From IMG/VR virus record IMGVR_UViG_3300040801_002380, positions 1-24,283 of that record: a stretch of DNA of 24,283 nucleotides. One strand, 5' to 3'. Shown piece by piece: positions 22,467 through 24,283 of the stretch; positions within the stretch are counted from its first letter, which is position 1, and every line of letters begins with the position of its first letter. The translations under genes and the position numbers were made by a program. This stretch comes from a virus. Below the pieces are notes generated by a model. That model made no database searches, was not told the origin of the DNA, and saw only the letters and a program-made list of their open reading frames with translations.

Positions 22467-23299
22467 TTGTCCTTGCAGATCGGGCCGATGCCCGCGTCAA
22501 TCGACGCATGGTTGGTCAGCTCGCGCCCACAGCAGGCGCAGCGTCCCGTGCGCTGGCCGTAGCGGAGCGCCGCGGCGAGCGGATCGGCCGCGATGGCCAG
22601 CAGGGCCTCGGCGGCGCTCTCGCCGCCCCGGACCGGCTTGAACGTGGTCCCGAGGATCTTGCCGAGGTAGGTCTGCTCCTCGTTCTTGACATAGAGCGCG
22701 CCGGGGTTGTTGCCCGTATCGGGAGCGCGGTTGATGATCAGGCCCTCGGCCCGGTAGGTCGGCTTCTTGTAGCCGTTCTCTACCGCGGTCTCGAACATCT
22801 CGCGGATCGGGGCGAGGTCGACCGAGACTTCGGCCTTCTTCGCCTCGGCAGCGCGCTCGGCGCGGATCGCTTCAAGCTTCTCCTTGCCGCGATGCCAAGC
22901 GGCGACCTGCTTGTCCGACAGCGAGCCCCGCGTGAAGAGCTGCGACGCCAGCGAGACGATGAACTCGTTGCTGCCGCCCAGCTCGTGGACGTTCTTGAGC
23001 TCCCGGAACATCTCGGGCTGCGCAGCGCGGAAGGCCTCGATGCCGTCCGACAGGGCCTTCGCCTTGGCGACAGCGGCGTTGACGCGGCGCTCCTTCAGCT
23101 TGCGCGGGTCCGTCTTGAAGTAGCCCTTGCCCCGGCAAGCGAAGCAATGCGCCTTCTCCTGATGGACGCGGGGGCCGCGGTAGATGCCCGTGCCGCCGCA
23201 CTGGCCGCACTCGAAGCGTTCTTCCTTCGTCCGCTTCGACGCGGCCGGCAGCGCCTCGTCCGCGAGGCCATCGATGAAGTCGTTCCAAGAGGTGGTCAT
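22454..23299 (-). CDS. Zinc-binding protein: DnaJ-type zinc finger motifs plus DUF6011-like C-terminus
   Basis: 281 residues from ATG 23299 (AAGGAG 7 bases upstream). Two CxxCxGxG motifs at 31-38 (CGQCGGTG) and 52-59 (CFACRGKG) form a DnaJ-like zinc site. A charged helical middle (PRKLKERRVNAAVAKAKALSD) and a beta region (TYRAEGLIINRAPDTG, ALYVKNEEQTYLGKILG) lead to a C-terminal CACCGRELTNHASIDAGIGP..C (C254, C257, C275), characteristic of DUF6011. There is no J domain, so it is not a DnaJ cochaperone. It may be a nucleic-acid-binding early protein; function unknown. Weak -35/-10-like boxes (GTTACA, TAATAT at 23325-23330) precede it. Confidence 0.75.
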   Translation of the reverse strand: MTTSWNDFIDGLADEALPAASKRTKEERFECGQCGGTGIYRGPRVHQEKAHCFACRGKGYFKTDPRKLKERRVNAAVAKAKALSDGIEAFRAAQPEMFRELKNVHELGGSNEFIVSLASQLFTRGSLSDKQVAAWHRGKEKLEAIRAERAAEAKKAEVSVDLAPIREMFETAVENGYKKPTYRAEGLIINRAPDTGNNPGALYVKNEEQTYLGKILGTTFKPVRGGESAAEALLAIAADPLAAALRYGQRTGRCACCGRELTNHASIDAGIGPICKDKWGL

Positions 23300-23327
23300 G
23301 GCGTATCTCCTTCTTCCTGCCCCCATA

Positions 23328-23648
23328 TTAGAACGGAAGAGGCGGGTGTGTAACACCTTTCTTGCCTTTGCTGCGCTTTTCTGCGCGCTCCGAGGCGCGC
23401 GCCCGCTCCTCCTTGGCAGGGCTCGGGACAGGGGTCAGCGGAGGCTCCGGCAAAAGCAGCCCCTCGGCGACGAGCTCCGCCCGGGTCTTGATCCGATAGC
23501 GCGGGACCTCGCCCTGCCGGCACTGCGCGCACCCGCAGCGGTCCGGGTAGTGGTTATGCTGGCGGCAGACGCCGGTAGTGTTCGCCTCGCTCAAGCGGTT
23601 CCAGCAGCCCGGGACAGCGCAGAAGGGGTCGCGCTTACCCGAGGGCAT
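23328..23648 (-). CDS. Small zinc-finger-like protein
   Basis: 106 residues from ATG 23648, overlapping the previous gene by 14 bases; the upstream part of the open frame is Ser/Arg-rich and looks like an antisense shadow. Cysteine/histidine pattern C10-x4-C15, C28-xx-H31-x-H33, C38-x-C40-xx-C43 (FCAVPGCWNRL, GVCRQHNHYPDRCGCAQC) should bind zinc. The rest is a Pro/Glu linker and a basic tail (SERAEKRSKGKKGV). It could bind nucleic acid; no family is recognised. Start choice is uncertain because the ribosome binding site is weak. Confidence 0.6.
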   Translation of the reverse strand: MPSGKRDPFCAVPGCWNRLSEANTTGVCRQHNHYPDRCGCAQCRQGEVPRYRIKTRAELVAEGLLLPEPPLTPVPSPAKEERARASERAEKRSKGKKGVTHPPLPF

Positions 23649-23784
23649 AGACCAGGACCCCAAGCTGCGTGAGGAAGACGGCCGCCCACAGGAGCCGCTC
23701 GGGCCAGCCTTGGTCGCGGGCGATAAGCGAGATGAGGCCGATCCACGCCGTGATCGACGTGGTGGCAAGGGCGAGATCGAGCAT
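23635..23784 (-). CDS. Small membrane protein, two hydrophobic helices
   Basis: 49 residues from ATG 23784, which shares a base with the previous stop (TGATG). Hydrophobic segments LALATTSITAWIGLISLIA and LLWAAVFLTQLGVLVYALG are separated by RDQGWPER, the usual layout of a helical hairpin. Unknown function; holin-like by shape only. Confidence 0.6.
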   Translation of the reverse strand: MLDLALATTSITAWIGLISLIARDQGWPERLLWAAVFLTQLGVLVYALG

Positions 23785-24200
23785 CAGATGAAATCCTCCA
23801 GGAACTGCTTGAGGGCCGAAAAGTGGTCGCCGCACCCGCGATCCTGACCCACGATCCCTTCGACCGGGAGCGAGGTCGCAGCGGCGACGACCGAGCGGTA
23901 GAGCTTCGAGCCGTAGACCCGAACCTCGTCATGATCGCCCTCGACCTCGGCCAGCACCTTGCGAACCTGCTTGCCCAGCTCGACCGCGCGATCCGCGGTC
24001 AGGCGAAGGTCGTAGTCGGGGATTGACTTGTGGGCCGGGACGAGCCCGAATTGCGCCGAGAGGATGAAGACCTCATGGCCAGCGGCCCACAGGTCCTGGA
24101 TGCTCTCGCGGACCACGTCATGCTGGCGGGCAAGATACTTGTCGAAGGCCGGGACCGATCCCGCTTCCTTCTTCTCGCTGCATCCGATGACGATGATCAT
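23784..24200 (-). CDS. DUF6884-like protein (YaaA-like fold?)
   Basis: 138 residues from ATG 24200, chosen because AAGGAG lies 7 bases upstream; the longer frame runs through the promoter. Begins MIIVIGCSEKKEAGSVPAFD with a Cys-Ser at the end of the first strand, then VFILSAQFGLVPAHKSIPDYDLRLTADRA, the signature shared by DUF6884 and similar small proteins (CSxxK...LSAxxGLV...I.xYDL). The C-terminal part has RVYGSKLYRSVV and LPVEGIVGQDRG. Related proteins occur in phages and may act on nucleotides or DNA bases; I cannot assign a reaction. It is the first gene of the block here. Confidence 0.65.
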   Translation of the reverse strand: MIIVIGCSEKKEAGSVPAFDKYLARQHDVVRESIQDLWAAGHEVFILSAQFGLVPAHKSIPDYDLRLTADRAVELGKQVRKVLAEVEGDHDEVRVYGSKLYRSVVAAATSLPVEGIVGQDRGCGDHFSALKQFLEDFI

Positions 24201-24213
24201 GACGTAACTCCTT

Positions 24214-24250
24214 CTCCCTCGAATATAGGGCATACCCGAGGGAGATGCAA
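24214..24250 (-). promoter_or_regulatory. Promoter with an inverted repeat around the -10 box
   Basis: On the minus strand TTGCAT (24250-24245), 17 bases, TATATT (24227-24222) give a plausible sigma70-like promoter. Perfect 8-base inverted arms CTCCCTCG (24244-24237) and CGAGGGAG (24221-24214) lie exactly between -35 and -10 and right after -10. That placement fits an operator, or a hairpin at the 5' end of the message. Confidence 0.45.
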
Positions 24251-24283
24251 CAGGTTCAGTATCCGGGGCCGAGCGGGATGACG

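Noticed and set aside
22042-23784. Holin calls for the two tiny membrane proteins
   Set aside because: Shape alone is not enough, and no endolysin or spanin is nearby.
1-24283. tRNA genes, CRISPR arrays, insertion sequences, attachment sites
   Set aside because: Looked for on both strands by eye; no cloverleaf, spaced direct repeats, transposase motifs or integrase were seen.

Overview
The window is a stretch of tailed-phage (or prophage) DNA in which every supported gene lies on the minus strand, so the map reads from high to low coordinates. The DNA is GC-rich. Genes are packed with 1-26 base overlaps of the ATGA, GTGA and TGATG type, and most starts have good GGAGG-like ribosome binding sites. 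The gene set is: terminase, DUF4055-type portal, scaffold, P22-like coat, SPP1 gp7-like protein, HK97 gp10-like protein, tape measure, BR0599-type hub and a J-like tip protein. This points to a long-tailed siphophage. High GC and several alphaproteobacterial/GTA-flavoured tail families suggest an alphaproteobacterial, possibly Rhodobacterales-like, host; that is inference. No integrase, repressor, tRNA, CRISPR array, insertion sequence or lysis enzyme is visible, so free phage versus prophage cannot be decided.

Layout in transcription order. (1) 24.2-21.5 kb, small pre-late genes: a DUF6884-like protein behind a promoter whose -10 is bracketed by an inverted repeat, two tiny membrane proteins, a small zinc-finger protein, a zinc-binding DnaJ-like/DUF6011 protein ending in a terminator-like hairpin, a T4 endonuclease V-like pyrimidine dimer glycosylase and two unknown small proteins. 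(2) 21.5-20.8 kb: a promoter, an 11-bp hairpin leader and a NusG/RfaH-like protein immediately before the late genes. (3) 20.8-9.9 kb, packaging and head: small and large terminase, portal, scaffold, major capsid protein, connector and head-completion proteins, head morphogenesis protein and tail terminator. A three-gene block (FkbM methyltransferase, GT-A glycosyltransferase, Rossmann-like protein) sits inside the head-completion genes. (4) 9.8-0 kb, tail: tube, tail assembly chaperones joined by a clear -1 frameshift site, a short tape measure, distal tail protein, a hub with four cysteines, two small tail proteins, a 1135-residue tip protein carrying a von Willebrand A domain with complete MIDAS residues, and an accessory protein made of two copies of the module that also ends the tip protein. 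A further gene begins at the window edge.

How the parts may work together: the NusG-like protein is well placed to carry RNA polymerase through the long (about 20 kb) late operon, which contains several internal hairpins. Head genes build a scaffolded P22-like capsid with no visible protease. The sugar/methyl block could decorate the virion or the host surface. The vWA tip protein and the repeated C-terminal modules are the best candidates for host attachment. The most unusual points are the vWA insertion in the tip protein, the shared tip/accessory module, the phage NusG paralogue with its hairpin leader, the sugar-modification cassette within head genes, and the endonuclease V-like enzyme with proline at the catalytic second position.
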